A stretch of DNA of 64,000 bases from CAG-557 sp045540315 (GTDB lineage: Bacteria > Bacillota > Clostridia > Oscillospirales > Acutalibacteraceae). Made by a program: the position numbers and the translations under genes. Each line of letters begins with the position of its first letter. The stretch's first letter is position 1. Positions 17,046-26,490 of the stretch are shown in pieces. Location: contig JAZQHA010000065.1 of NCBI GenBank assembly GCA_045540315.1, forward strand, positions 1-64,000, given 5' to 3'. The notes below the pieces were generated by a model. It saw nothing but the letters and a program-made list of their open reading frames with translations. It ran no database searches and was not told the DNA's origin.

Positions 17046-17348
17046 ATGCGTTGCCGAGGTGTTGATTTGCGAAATAAGGAGGTCATAAATGCAAAAACCG
17101 GTGCTCGTCTTGGTTGCGTGAGTGATATTGAAGTTGACACGCATGATGCAAGGTTACTCGCAATTGTGATATACGGAAGATTACGCTGTTGTGGCCTCTT
17201 GGGGCGAGAGGATGATATGATAATACGCTGGGAAGATATTGACGTGATTGGCGAGGATACCATTTTGGTACGGCACAATGTAGGAGTACATCGAAAAAAG
17301 CGTCTTTTTTCGGAGCTTAGACGTTTTTTTAGTGGATTTAAATATTAA
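17046..17348 (+). CDS. ymxH: YlmC/YmxH family PRC-barrel protein
   Basis: A 100-residue protein of the YlmC/YmxH sporulation-associated family with a PRC-barrel-like fold. Features are MRCRGVDLRNKEVIN, the GxRLGxVSDIEVD motif, and IIRWEDIDVIGEDTILV near the C terminus. Its exact role is unknown. ATG 17046 is chosen because GGAGG (17036-17040) lies 5 bases upstream; the ATG at 17034 is part of that site. It is divergent from the P-type ATPase gene. Confidence 0.82.
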   Translation: MRCRGVDLRNKEVINAKTGARLGCVSDIEVDTHDARLLAIVIYGRLRCCGLLGREDDMIIRWEDIDVIGEDTILVRHNVGVHRKKRLFSELRRFFSGFKY

Positions 17349-17398
17349 GATAGTTATCTTAGTGAAATATGTAGTGTGGTTACTTTTTTAAGCTCTTT

Positions 17399-17428
17399 CT
17401 TGACAAAGCTTGCATTTTTACGTTAGGC
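17399..17428 (+). promoter_or_regulatory. possible promoter for parE
   Basis: A perfect TTGACA is followed by weak -10 candidates (TAGGCT at 18 bases). The -10 is poor, so only the -35 is convincing. It lies in the gap before parE. Confidence 0.35.
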
Positions 17429-17461
17429 TTGTAATGTATGCAAGTCTAATGGAGGCAGAGT

Positions 17462-19444
17462 ATGGAATTAAAGACTAGTCGTTATGGGAATGAAAGCATA
17501 TCCTCACTGAAAGGTGCCGATAGAGTACGCAAACGACCGGCAGTTATATTTGGTTCAGACGGCATAGAAGGGTGCCAACATTCGGCGTTTGAAATTTTAT
17601 CTAACTCGATAGACGAGGCAAGAGAAGGCTTTGGCAAAGAGATTATTGTTACATTATTTGATGATAACTCTATTGAAGTAGAGGACTATGGCCGGGGAAT
17701 TCCGGTTGACTTTAATAAAAACGAGAATAAGTTCAACTGGGAACTTGTTTTTTGTGAGCTGTATGCTGGTGGTAAGTATAATAACTCCTCGGCGCAAAAT
17801 TATGAGTATTCATTAGGATTAAACGGTCTGGGATTGTGCTCAACTCAGTATTCCTCGGAGTATATGGACGTTGAGATAAAACGCGATGGATTTATTTATT
17901 CGCTGCACTTTGAGAAGGGCGAGAATATTGGCGGTCTAAAAAAAGAGCCTTATCATAAAAAGGAAACTGGTACTAAAATTCGCTGGAAACCAGACTTAGA
18001 GGTGTTTACAGATATTGACATACCAGCAGAGTATTTCGTAAACATAATCAAAAGACAAGCCATTGTTAATGCAGGCCTAAAATTTATTTTAAAGGTTCAA
18101 AAGAGTGAGGACTTTGAAACTTTAGAGTTTATTTATGAGAACGGCATTGTTGACCATGTGAAGGAGCTTGTTGGAGAGGACTGCTTAACGCCAGTACAAT
18201 TTTGGGCAGGTGAAAAAAAAGTCCGAGACCGTGAGGACAAGCCTTTTTATAAGACGAAAATAAATGTGGCTTTTGCATTTTCAAATAAAGTAAATTTAGC
18301 GGAGTATTATCATAACTCTAGTTGGCTAGAGCACGGAGGCGCGCCGGAAAAAGCTGTTAGAAATGCCTTTGTGTACCAGATTGATGCCTATTTGAAGCAA
18401 ACGGGAAAATATACCAAAAACGAAAGCAAAATTACCTTTGCGGACGTAGAGGACTGCTTGGTTATTGTGGTTTCTTCTTTTTCTAGTGTAACTTCATATG
18501 AAAACCAAACGAAGAAATCCATCACAAATAAGGGTATACAAGAGGCAATGGTTGAGATGTTTCGGCATCAATTGGAAGTGTATTTTATTGAGAATCCACT
18601 CGACGCGGATAAAATTGCGGCTCAAGTGCTTGTGAATAAACGTAGTCGCGAAGACGCCGAAAAGACACGTCTGAACATCAAAAAGAAGTTGACTAGCAAC
18701 ATGGACATCACTAGTAGGGTGGCAAAATTCGTTGACTGCCGAAGCCGCGATGTATCGGAGCGTGAACTTTTTATTGTGGAGGGAGACTCGGCGTTAGGTG
18801 CTTGTAAGCAGGCAAGAGACCCTAATTTTCAGGCGATTATCCCGATTCGTGGCAAGATTTTAAACTGTCTCAAGGCCGACTATAATCGAATTTTTAAGAG
18901 CGATATTATCACAGACCTCATAAAAGTGCTTGGCTGTGGAGTGCAGATTAAATCTAAGGCGAATAAAGATTTGGCGTCATTCGACATTAATCTTTTGCGT
19001 TGGAATAAGGTTATTTTATGTACGGATGCGGATGTGGATGGATTTCAGATTCGTACGTTGCTGCTTACAATGATATACCGATTAACGCCGAGCCTTATTG
19101 AGGCTGGCAAGGTATTTATTGCAGAGTCACCGCTTTATGAGATTAACACCAAGGATGAGACTTATTTTGCCTACACCGAGAAGGAAAAAGATGATTTTCT
19201 CTCGCAAATTGGGACGAAAAAATATACTATTCAGCGGTCAAAAGGACTTGGTGAAAACGAGCCAGATATGATGAACCTAACGACGATGAATCCGAGTACT
19301 CGTCGGTTAATTAAGGTTATGCCCGAGGATGCTGAGAGAACTGCTCAAATGTTCGACGTTTTGCTGGGTGATAACATAACCGGACGCAAGGAATTTATTG
19401 TGGAAAATGGGCATCTGTACATCGATGTGGCAGATATTAGCTAA
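17462..19444 (+). CDS. parE: DNA topoisomerase IV subunit B (ParE/GyrB family)
   Basis: The ATPase and TOPRIM subunit of a type IIA topoisomerase. The GHKL ATP-binding motifs are NSIDEAREG and YGRGIPVD in the first 85 residues. The TOPRIM motifs are EGDSALGACKQARD and DADVDGFQI. At 660 aa it lacks the insertions of enterobacterial GyrB. I prefer ParE over GyrB because the gene sits away from dnaA-recF and is paired with a ParC-like gene, as in many Clostridia. It ends 33 bases before parC. Confidence 0.88.
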   Translation: MELKTSRYGNESISSLKGADRVRKRPAVIFGSDGIEGCQHSAFEILSNSIDEAREGFGKEIIVTLFDDNSIEVEDYGRGIPVDFNKNENKFNWELVFCELYAGGKYNNSSAQNYEYSLGLNGLGLCSTQYSSEYMDVEIKRDGFIYSLHFEKGENIGGLKKEPYHKKETGTKIRWKPDLEVFTDIDIPAEYFVNIIKRQAIVNAGLKFILKVQKSEDFETLEFIYENGIVDHVKELVGEDCLTPVQFWAGEKKVRDREDKPFYKTKINVAFAFSNKVNLAEYYHNSSWLEHGGAPEKAVRNAFVYQIDAYLKQTGKYTKNESKITFADVEDCLVIVVSSFSSVTSYENQTKKSITNKGIQEAMVEMFRHQLEVYFIENPLDADKIAAQVLVNKRSREDAEKTRLNIKKKLTSNMDITSRVAKFVDCRSRDVSERELFIVEGDSALGACKQARDPNFQAIIPIRGKILNCLKADYNRIFKSDIITDLIKVLGCGVQIKSKANKDLASFDINLLRWNKVILCTDADVDGFQIRTLLLTMIYRLTPSLIEAGKVFIAESPLYEINTKDETYFAYTEKEKDDFLSQIGTKKYTIQRSKGLGENEPDMMNLTTMNPSTRRLIKVMPEDAERTAQMFDVLLGDNITGRKEFIVENGHLYIDVADIS

Positions 19445-19477
19445 GAGAATTAAAACAAAATTGTGGAGTGAACAAAG

Positions 19478-21718
19478 TTGGCATCGAAGAAAAAGATGGT
19501 TTCTAAAGGGTTAAGTAGCAAAAGTCATGGCGTAATAAATGGTGCGGGGGAGATAGTCGAGCAAAAAATCGCTAGTACTCTGGAGCAAAATTATATGCCG
19601 TACGCGATGAGTGTTATTCTTTCGCGCGCAATTCCTCAAATTGATGGCTTTAAGCCGTCGCACAGAAAACTTCTTTATACAATGTACAAAATGGGGCTTT
19701 TGGGCTCAGCGAGAACAAAGTCTGCCAATATTGTCGGTCAGACGATGAAATTAAATCCGCACGGTGACAGCGCAATTTACGATACCATGGTTCGACTTAG
19801 CCGTGGCTATGAGGCATTATTGCATCCTTATGTCGACTCAAAGGGAAACTTTGGTAAATTTTATTCTCGTGACATGATGTGTGCAGCTTCTCGTTACACA
19901 GAGGCTCGCCTTGATGATATCTGCGAGGAGCTTTTTAATGATATCGATAAGGATACCGTTGACTTTGTCGACAACTACGATAATACCCTCAAGGAGCCGA
20001 CTTTGTTGCCGGCGAGTTTTCCCTCGATTTTAGTCAACGCCAACACTGGAATTGCCGTTGGTATGGCGAGCTCAATTTGCCCGTTTAACTTGCGCGAGGT
20101 GTGTAAGGCGACAATAATGCTGATGAAAAACCCAGAGGCAGATGTTAGCAAAGTGCTTCTAGCTCCGGATTTTGCAGGTGGCGGAAGTATTATCTACGAC
20201 GAAAAGGTCATGCAGGATATATATAAAACTGGCCGTGGTGGAGTAAAGGTGCGTGCGAGGTACACCTACGACAAGGCGCAAAATTGCATTGATGTGAATA
20301 GCATTCCGCCAACGACAACCTCTGAAGTTATTATCGAAAAGATTATTGACCTCGTTAAGAAAGGCTCATTGCGTGAAATTTCGGATGTTCGCGATGAGAC
20401 CGGTATTGATGGATTAAAAATTACAATTGACCTAAAGCGTAACATTGACCCCGATAAGCTGATGCAGAAGCTTTATGACTTAACTCCGCTGGAGGATACT
20501 TTCTCATGCAATTTTAATGTGCTTATCAACGGTGCACCAAAAGTTCTTGGGGTTGCTGCGCTAATTAACGAGTGGATTGCATTTAGGCTTAATTGCGTTA
20601 AGAGAAAAACAGCATTCGACTTGGAGAAAAAGAAGAGCCGTATGCATCTCCTCGCAGGACTTAAAAAGATTTTAGTTGACATCGATAAAGCCATTGAGAT
20701 TATTCGTAACACAAAGGAAGAGGCTCTTGTCGTACCCAACTTGATGGAGGGCTTTTCCATCGATGAGGAGCAAGCAGATTACGTTGCGGAGATAAAGTTG
20801 CGACACTTAAACCGAGAGTACATCCTTAATAAGACCAACGAGATAGAAAAACTCAAGGAGGCTATTGAGGAGCTCGAAGCTATCCTTAAGGACGAGGCAA
20901 AAGTTAAAGAGATTATCGCGATGGAACTTTGTAATGTCTCAGAAAAATACGGTAAGCCAAGAAAAACTATGCTTATTTACAAGGAAGATATCCCTGTTAG
21001 TGAAGCTTTTGATGAGGTGCCGGAATATCCAGTGCACTTATTCCTCACGAGGCACAATTACCTTAAAAAAATAACGCCTCAGTCGCTACGGATGAGTGGG
21101 GAACAAAAACTAAAAGACGGCGATAAAATTTCTCAGGCAATTGATGCTAATAATAGTTTTGACTTACTATTTTTTACGGACAAACAACAAGTTTATAAAA
21201 CTAAAGTTGCAAATTTTCAGGATACAAAGGCAAGTTTGTTAGGTGACTTTGTTCCAGTTAAGCTCGGAATGGATGAAACTGAAAAAATACTTTACATGGT
21301 GGCAACAAAGAGTTATAATGGAAATGTGCTGATTTTCTTTGAAAATGGCAAAGCGGCTAAGATTAGCTTAGATGCTTATAAAACTAAGACAAATCGTAAG
21401 AAGCTTGTTAACGCTTTCTCCGATAAATCTAAGGTTGTGGCAATTAAATATTTGCCAGAGGATGCTGATTTGGTATTGACATCGTCTACGGGTAAAGTGT
21501 TAATTTTAAATACTGGTATGCTTCAAGTGAAAACAACTAAGTCAACTCAAGGAGTATCAGCTATGACGCTGAGAAAAGGACAAAGGTTAATTCAGGTATC
21601 TGAATTTGTTTCTGGTGAGTTTGCTAACGAAGACAAGTATAGACCAAAAAACTTGCCTGCAGCAGGAAGCTTACCCACCTCAAATGATATGCAGCCAGAG
21701 CAACTAATTTTGCAATAA
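19478..21718 (+). CDS. parC: DNA topoisomerase IV subunit A (ParC/GyrA family)
   Basis: The DNA-cleaving subunit. The catalytic Tyr lies in SRYTEARLDDI, and the winged-helix region contains HRKLLYTMYKMG and NPHGDSAIYDTM. At 746 aa it carries a short C-terminal beta-pinwheel. The canonical GyrA box (QRRGGKG) is absent, which supports a topoisomerase IV role. The start is TTG at 19478, preceded by GTGGAGTG about 10 bases upstream. It pairs with parE and is followed by a helical protein gene after 12 bases. Confidence 0.88.
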   Translation: MASKKKMVSKGLSSKSHGVINGAGEIVEQKIASTLEQNYMPYAMSVILSRAIPQIDGFKPSHRKLLYTMYKMGLLGSARTKSANIVGQTMKLNPHGDSAIYDTMVRLSRGYEALLHPYVDSKGNFGKFYSRDMMCAASRYTEARLDDICEELFNDIDKDTVDFVDNYDNTLKEPTLLPASFPSILVNANTGIAVGMASSICPFNLREVCKATIMLMKNPEADVSKVLLAPDFAGGGSIIYDEKVMQDIYKTGRGGVKVRARYTYDKAQNCIDVNSIPPTTTSEVIIEKIIDLVKKGSLREISDVRDETGIDGLKITIDLKRNIDPDKLMQKLYDLTPLEDTFSCNFNVLINGAPKVLGVAALINEWIAFRLNCVKRKTAFDLEKKKSRMHLLAGLKKILVDIDKAIEIIRNTKEEALVVPNLMEGFSIDEEQADYVAEIKLRHLNREYILNKTNEIEKLKEAIEELEAILKDEAKVKEIIAMELCNVSEKYGKPRKTMLIYKEDIPVSEAFDEVPEYPVHLFLTRHNYLKKITPQSLRMSGEQKLKDGDKISQAIDANNSFDLLFFTDKQQVYKTKVANFQDTKASLLGDFVPVKLGMDETEKILYMVATKSYNGNVLIFFENGKAAKISLDAYKTKTNRKKLVNAFSDKSKVVAIKYLPEDADLVLTSSTGKVLILNTGMLQVKTTKSTQGVSAMTLRKGQRLIQVSEFVSGEFANEDKYRPKNLPAAGSLPTSNDMQPEQLILQ

Positions 21719-21730
21719 GGAGGGGCTTTC

Positions 21731-22102
21731 GTGGGAATAAAGAAAGATTGGATGGAACGGCAAATAGAGGCGATAGCTAATACTGTAGCGGCCGTGTTGT
21801 TTGGCAAAGACCAAGTTAAGGCCATTCTCGACATGGATGAAGAGGAAGATGCTGTTGCCGACATGGAAGAAGACCTTCTCGATAGAATGGTAAAAAAAGC
21901 CCTTATAGATGGCAATATTAATGAAGCGGAGAATTTAGTTTTTAACTCTATAGACCAAAAGAGACGTAATCGTCGTTTGATGATAGCTTTAGAGTTTTTC
22001 AATGAAGTTCATTCATATGACGATGAAAGGTTAGCTAAGTCAAATTACTCCCGAGAAGAAGTCGAAGAGGGTATAAAACACTTAAGAGAGTTGTACGGAT
22101 GA
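21731..22102 (+). CDS. uncharacterised helical protein (DUF6483-like)
   Basis: A 123-residue, strongly charged and mostly helical protein beginning MGIKKDWMERQIEAIANTVA, without signal peptide or membrane segment. I believe it resembles the DUF6483 family seen in Clostridia, from memory only. An acidic stretch (DMDEEEDAVADMEED) lies near residue 40. It starts at a GTG behind AAGGAGGGG, 12 bases after parC, and is probably cotranscribed with it. A tRNA-Val gene follows 16 bases downstream. Confidence 0.65.
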   Translation: MGIKKDWMERQIEAIANTVAAVLFGKDQVKAILDMDEEEDAVADMEEDLLDRMVKKALIDGNINEAENLVFNSIDQKRRNRRLMIALEFFNEVHSYDDERLAKSNYSREEVEEGIKHLRELYG

Positions 22103-22118
22103 AAAATCCGTCAAACTT

Positions 22119-22194
22119 GGACGTTTAGCTCAGTTGGTAGAGCATTCGCTTGACGTGCGAAGGGTCAGCGGTTCGAGTCCGTTAACGTCCACCA
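22119..22194 (+). tRNA. tRNA-Val (anticodon GAC)
   Basis: A full cloverleaf: the acceptor stem GGACGTT/AACGTCC, D arm GCTC...GAGC, anticodon stem TTCGC/GCGAA with loop TTGACGT giving anticodon GAC, T loop TTCGAGT, and an encoded 3' CCA. It reads Val codons GUC/GUU. Confidence 0.96.
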
Positions 22195-22335
22195 AACATT
22201 AAATTTTAATTATCTTAAGCAAAAATTAACTTTTTAAAAGTACGCGTTACTTAAGTGTAGTTTCAACAAGGTAAGCGTGATTTTAAAGAGTTATTCATTT
22301 AAAGTGAGAAAATATAAAGTAGGGAGGTAAATAAA

Positions 22336-22809
22336 GTGGATATATCTTTTGAGACAGGAAATGAAAAGTTTAATTACAGAGTATGTGCGTTGATGATTTC
22401 GAATGGAAAAATTTTGACAGTACACGATAATCGATCAACTTACTACTATTTGCCAGGAGGCAGAGTTGCTCTTGGTGAAACGGCCGAAGCAGCTATTGTT
22501 AGGGAATTGAAAGAAGAGTTAGGTGTTACCTCTAAGATTGTTCGTCCATTATGGTTAAGTCAAGCGTTTTTCACAGAGGATGTGAACCACTTAAAGTACC
22601 ACGAGCTGTGCATATACTTTTTGATGGACATTAAAGAGACAGACTTATTATCAAAAGGAAATGAATTTACAATAGCAGAAGGACAAAAAATACACACTTA
22701 TGAATGGTTAGAGTTTGACAAGTTAGCAGAAAAGTATTTTTATCCGGTGTTTTTGAAAAAAGAAATTTTTAACCTCCCAGATAAATTTACTATCCGTACT
22801 GAATGTTAG
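22336..22809 (+). CDS. Nudix hydrolase
   Basis: A 157-residue Nudix-fold pyrophosphohydrolase. The Nudix box GG(x5)E(x7)REL(x)EELG is complete, from GGRVALGETAEA to RELKEELG, at about residues 38-60. The substrate is undetermined; its short length and layout suggest an ADP-ribose- or NTP-like substrate. The start is GTG 22336 behind GGGAGG. It stands alone between tRNA-Val and rpsU. Confidence 0.88.
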   Translation: MDISFETGNEKFNYRVCALMISNGKILTVHDNRSTYYYLPGGRVALGETAEAAIVRELKEELGVTSKIVRPLWLSQAFFTEDVNHLKYHELCIYFLMDIKETDLLSKGNEFTIAEGQKIHTYEWLEFDKLAEKYFYPVFLKKEIFNLPDKFTIRTEC

Positions 22810-22810
22810 G

Positions 22811-22864
22811 GAGCGCTATACTTGGTGCCATTTTCGGAGTTCAGTAACTCCGGTGGCTCTTTTA
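22811..22864 (+). terminator. probable terminator after the Nudix gene
   Basis: CGGAGTT/AACTCCG with loop CAGT forms the inner stem. GAGC and GCTC can close an outer stem directly before TTTT. The two-tier structure makes this less certain than the other terminators. Confidence 0.45.
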
Positions 22865-22873
22865 CTAAAAATC

Positions 22874-22902
22874 TTGACATAATAAAATTTATGATGTAAA
22901 AT
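22874..22902 (+). promoter_or_regulatory. promoter for rpsU
   Basis: TTGACA (22874-22879) and TAAAAT (22897-22902) are 17 bases apart. About 58 bases of leader follow before the rpsU ATG. Confidence 0.8.
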
Positions 22903-22960
22903 AGCTCTTGTATATTAAGAGTACAATACCTCTGCCGTTTGGCGGATGGGAGGGATATAG

Positions 22961-23134
22961 ATGGCTGAAATTAAAATAAAAGAAAATGAATCTTTAGATA
23001 ATGCTCTCAGACGCTTTAAGAGACAATGCTCCAAGGCTGGTGTTCTCGCAGAGGTTCGTAAAAGAGAAGCCTATGAGAAACCTTCAGTTCGACGTAGGAA
23101 AAAGTCTGAGGCTGCTAGAAAACGTAAATATTAA
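22961..23134 (+). CDS. rpsU: 30S ribosomal protein S21
   Basis: A 57-residue protein that begins MAEIKIKENESLDNALRRFK, with the S21 signature RRFKRQCSKAG and a very basic C terminus (RRRKKSEAARKRK). It is a small-subunit protein near the mRNA-16S rRNA contact. GGGAGGG precedes the ATG at good spacing. It has its own promoter and its own terminator, so it is a monocistronic unit. Confidence 0.96.
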   Translation: MAEIKIKENESLDNALRRFKRQCSKAGVLAEVRKREAYEKPSVRRRKKSEAARKRKY

Positions 23135-23147
23135 TTTTAGACTTGTA

Positions 23148-23171
23148 AAGGCGGGCTTTTTGCCCGCTTTT
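23148..23171 (+). terminator. Rho-independent terminator after rpsU
   Basis: GCGGGC/GCCCGC with a T-rich five-base loop, preceded by AAAG and followed by TTTTG. Confidence 0.85.
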
Positions 23172-23199
23172 GTTAACTTTTTAAGAAAGGACTTGCAAT

Positions 23200-23712
23200 T
23201 TGAATTATTTTTGCCCAAACGCATTTGTGTGTAAATTAACAGATATCGACGAAAAATTATTACAGGAACTCAAAATAAAAGCTATTTTATTAGACATAGA
23301 TAATACGCTCTCGCCACACAAAGCGCAAGAACCTTTTGCTGACGTTCCTGCTTGGCTAGAAAAAATAAAAAAATTAAATATAAAAATGTTGATATTATCT
23401 AATCGAAGTAATGTTCAAAATGTAGATGACTTTGCCAAAAAACTGAATCTAGAGTATGTTGCAAACGCAAAAAAACCGTTCCAATGGGGCTTTAAAAAGG
23501 CAATCGGCATTTTAAACTTTCCTAGGGAAAATATACTTTTGGCTGGAGATCAAATTTTTACGGACATTTTAGGTGCCAATATCGCTGGCATAAAGTCTGT
23601 TTTGGTCGAGCCGCAAGATAATAAAAATGAGTCACTTTTTATAAAAGCAAAACGATTTTTTGAGGCTCCTTTTCGTGCGTCGATACGATATAATGAAAAA
23701 AGGGAAAACTGA
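23200..23712 (+). CDS. yqeG: YqeG family HAD phosphatase
   Basis: A 170-residue HAD-superfamily hydrolase. Motif I is DIDNTL near residue 34, motif II is LSNRS, motif III Lys is in AKKPFQWGF, and motif IV is AGDQIFTD. YqeG proteins are HAD-IIIA phosphatases; their physiological substrate in Firmicutes is not settled. The start is TTG 23200, with GAAAGGA about 9 bases upstream. It heads a run of closely packed genes (yqeG-aroQ-pepP-permease) with gaps of 2 to 15 bases. Confidence 0.85.
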   Translation: MNYFCPNAFVCKLTDIDEKLLQELKIKAILLDIDNTLSPHKAQEPFADVPAWLEKIKKLNIKMLILSNRSNVQNVDDFAKKLNLEYVANAKKPFQWGFKKAIGILNFPRENILLAGDQIFTDILGANIAGIKSVLVEPQDNKNESLFIKAKRFFEAPFRASIRYNEKREN

Positions 23713-23714
23713 AA

Positions 23715-24146
23715 ATGAAAAAAATTCTTATTTTACAAGGGCCGAACTTGAACATGGTGGGCCAACGCGAAATCTCAATCTATGGCAGCGAAACCGCGGA
23801 AAATATTAATATGCAAATTAAAGAAAAGGCCAATAGTCTTGGTCTTGATTGCGAAATTTTTCAGTCAAATTGGGAAGGGGCCTTGATCGATAAAATTCAT
23901 GAATCAATAGGCTGCATTGACGGAATGATACTTAATGCAGGGGCTCTATCTCACTATAGCATCGCCATTCGAGATGCCATCGCTTGTATTGAGGCGCCTT
24001 GCATCGAGGTTCATATGTCAAATATTTACTCGCGAGAGGAATTTCGCCAAAAGTCTGTAATTTCTGAGGTATGCGTCGGACAAATTTGCGGATTTGGTAA
24101 AAATAGCTATCTTTTGGCGGTAGAGGCGATACGCGATTTAATCTGA
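23715..24146 (+). CDS. aroQ: type II 3-dehydroquinate dehydratase
   Basis: Converts 3-dehydroquinate to 3-dehydroshikimate in the shikimate pathway. The 143-residue length and motifs fit the dodecameric type II enzyme: QGPNLNMVGQRE with the catalytic Tyr-loop region, NAGALSHYSIAIRDA, EVHMSNIYSREEFRQKS with the catalytic His. It is physically apart from aroB-aroA-aroC at 56-59 kb, which supply other steps of the same pathway. Confidence 0.95.
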   Translation: MKKILILQGPNLNMVGQREISIYGSETAENINMQIKEKANSLGLDCEIFQSNWEGALIDKIHESIGCIDGMILNAGALSHYSIAIRDAIACIEAPCIEVHMSNIYSREEFRQKSVISEVCVGQICGFGKNSYLLAVEAIRDLI

Positions 24147-24161
24147 AGGAGCCAATTTTTT

Positions 24162-25241
24162 ATGCGTGACAAAATATCTAAATTAATAAAAAAAGTGCCC
24201 CTTGGCGCGGATGAGGCGGCATTGGTTATCTCACCTGTAAATCGAAGATATTTATCTGGGTTTAAATCAAGCGAAGGACTAATTTTCATCACTCAAGATG
24301 AAAGTTATTTTTTGGTCGATTTTAGATACTACGAAGCTGCAAAAAAACAAATCCAGACTTTAAATGTAGTTTTAACATCAGATTTAAAAGAAAAAGTGCT
24401 CGAAATTGCCCGTAAACATTCTATAAAAACAGTTTTTATAGAAAATGATGGCATAAGTCTCTCTGAAGCCTTAAAGGTGGAATTCTGGCTAAAAGAAGGC
24501 CATATAGCTTTAAATAAACAGAATATACTCGATAAGGCGATTTATTCACTTCGGGCAGAAAAAAGCGCCTCAGAAATAAAAAACGTAAAAATAGCCCAAG
24601 AAATTGCCGAAAATGCCTTCCTCCAGTTATTGCCAACAATACGGCCTGGCATAACAGAAAAAGAACTCGCTTTTAATTTGGAGTTTTTAATGCGAAAAGA
24701 CGGCGCAGAGACCATTGCCTTTGACTTAATTGTTGCAAGCGGAAAAAATAGCGCGATCCCCCATGCAGAACCATCTGATAAGCCCATTGAACGTGGAGAT
24801 TTTATCACTATAGACATGGGCGCCGTTTATAACGGGTACCACAGCGATATGACTAGAACCGTTGCTTTTGGGGCAATTTCGGACAAACAGCAGATGGTAT
24901 ATGATACGGTATTAGTCGCTCAGAAAAAAGCTATAAATGCAGTCAAGCCAGGGGGAGCTTGCAAAGAGCTAGATGATATTGCAAGAAAATTTATCTCCGA
25001 AAGTGGTTATGAGAATTGTTTTGGACACGTACTCGGGCATGGCGTTGGACTAGAGATCCACGAAAAACCATTTTTATCCAAACGCTCGGAAGATATTTTG
25101 CAACCAGGAATGATAATAACCATTGAGCCCGGTATATACTTGGAAAATGAGTTCGGTGTAAGAATTGAGGATATGTTACTTGTGACGGACTCCGGCTATG
25201 AAAATTTGACTAATGTTGACAAAGATTTAATCATCTTATAA
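24162..25241 (+). CDS. Xaa-Pro aminopeptidase, M24 family
   Basis: A metallopeptidase of 359 aa with a creatinase-like N-terminal domain and a C-terminal pita-bread domain. The metal ligands are visible in TIDMGAVYNGYHSDMTRT (two Asp), GHGVGLEIHE (His), TIEPGIYLE (Glu) and VRIEDMLLV (Glu). It removes N-terminal residues next to proline. In Firmicutes this gene often lies next to aroQ and efp; aroQ is here, efp is not within the next genes. Confidence 0.92.
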   Translation: MRDKISKLIKKVPLGADEAALVISPVNRRYLSGFKSSEGLIFITQDESYFLVDFRYYEAAKKQIQTLNVVLTSDLKEKVLEIARKHSIKTVFIENDGISLSEALKVEFWLKEGHIALNKQNILDKAIYSLRAEKSASEIKNVKIAQEIAENAFLQLLPTIRPGITEKELAFNLEFLMRKDGAETIAFDLIVASGKNSAIPHAEPSDKPIERGDFITIDMGAVYNGYHSDMTRTVAFGAISDKQQMVYDTVLVAQKKAINAVKPGGACKELDDIARKFISESGYENCFGHVLGHGVGLEIHEKPFLSKRSEDILQPGMIITIEPGIYLENEFGVRIEDMLLVTDSGYENLTNVDKDLIIL

Positions 25242-25253
25242 GGAGACTAAATA

Positions 25254-26345
25254 ATGAATAAAACCATGCGCGATCGTCTTTTGCTCATCACTTATGCAAT
25301 AGTCATATTTTTTGCAATTCAAAATATTTATATTTTCTGGGGAACTTTGTATAAAGTTATTGCGCTTTTAATGCCGTTCATATATGGTTTCGCAATCGCT
25401 TATATTGTAAGTTGGCCTGTACAATTTTTCTCAAAAAAAGTTTATGCACCTCACTTACATAATGAAAAAGCAATTAAAATTTTATCGATATCTTCCGGAT
25501 ATCTTCTAGTATTTGGTATTTTCACGATATTTTCTGTCATAATTATCCCGCAAATTATCGTAAGTGTTAATCAACTCATTTCTAATTCGGATAGCTATAT
25601 AAATTCATTTAAGTCTTTTGCGGAAGATATTATGACTTTACTGCATATTAAAGATTTCACGCAACTAGAAAAAATTACAGAAAAAACAATTGATTTTATC
25701 AGTAACGAAGCCTTTATAGCAAAAGTTTTTGACACGATGAAAAACTTCGCACTAGTTACGTACAATTGGGTAATTGGTATTATTATATCGTTTTACTTTA
25801 CGTTTAATAAGGATGATTTATTGCAAAAGTTGAGGAAGTTATCCAAGGTTTGTCTGAACAAAAAGTGGTATAAAAATTTAGCAAATGTGCTTACTATGTC
25901 GCATAATATATTTGGGCAATTTCTCATTGGAAAAATAATCGACTCACTTATTATCGGCGTTTTGTGTTTTATTGGAACTACATTTTTATCCATACCATAC
26001 TCGTTGCTAATTAGCTTTGTTGTGGGTATCACTAACGTGATTCCATTCTTTGGCCCATTCCTTGGCGCAATCCCCTGCATACTCATTCTTTTGGTAATCA
26101 ACCCGGTAAAAGCGCTTTGGTTTGCAATCTTTATACTAATATTGCAGCAAATTGACGGAAATATAATCGGTCCGAAAATTTTAGGTACATCCATTGGAAT
26201 ATCAGCAATATTCATAATGTTTAGTGTAATTTTGGGTGGTGGACTTTTTGGTGTACCGGGAATGATTTTAGGTGTTCCAGTTTTTGTAGTGCTTTATAAC
26301 TTAGTGGCAACATTTGTAAATAGCCAGGATTTACCGTCCGATTAA
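25254..26345 (+). CDS. AI-2E family (PerM-like) membrane transporter
   Basis: A polytopic membrane protein of 363 aa with about seven or eight hydrophobic segments. The N-terminal pair is followed by a soluble region at about residues 110-160. The C-terminal helices contain GxxNxIPFFGPFLGAIP (ITNVIPFFGPFLGA) and DGNIIGPKILG, both typical of the AI-2E/PerM family. Members export diverse substrates, and the name does not prove autoinducer transport. It ends the yqeG block and is followed by a terminator. Confidence 0.88.
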   Translation: MNKTMRDRLLLITYAIVIFFAIQNIYIFWGTLYKVIALLMPFIYGFAIAYIVSWPVQFFSKKVYAPHLHNEKAIKILSISSGYLLVFGIFTIFSVIIIPQIIVSVNQLISNSDSYINSFKSFAEDIMTLLHIKDFTQLEKITEKTIDFISNEAFIAKVFDTMKNFALVTYNWVIGIIISFYFTFNKDDLLQKLRKLSKVCLNKKWYKNLANVLTMSHNIFGQFLIGKIIDSLIIGVLCFIGTTFLSIPYSLLISFVVGITNVIPFFGPFLGAIPCILILLVINPVKALWFAIFILILQQIDGNIIGPKILGTSIGISAIFIMFSVILGGGLFGVPGMILGVPVFVVLYNLVATFVNSQDLPSD

Positions 26346-26370
26346 ATAATTTATGGAATTTTCATTAGTT

Positions 26371-26411
26371 AAAAAGGATTGCTCTCTAGTTTCAAGAGGG
26401 CTTTCTTTTTG
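26371..26411 (+). terminator. terminator after the AI-2E family gene
   Basis: GCTCTC/GAGGGC with one G:T pair is flanked by AAAAAGG on the left and CTTTCTTTTTG on the right. Confidence 0.65.
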
Positions 26412-26438
26412 TTTGCAAACTGCTGAGTGCCGGAGTTC

Positions 26439-26467
26439 TTGTAATTAGGCGGCTATTCAGATATAAT
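26439..26467 (+). promoter_or_regulatory. promoter for the M50 protease-scpAB operon
   Basis: TTGTAA (26439-26444) and TATAAT (26462-26467) are separated by 17 bases and lie 23 bases before the ATG. Confidence 0.7.
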
Positions 26468-26490
26468 TAACATTATAAGAGGTGATTACT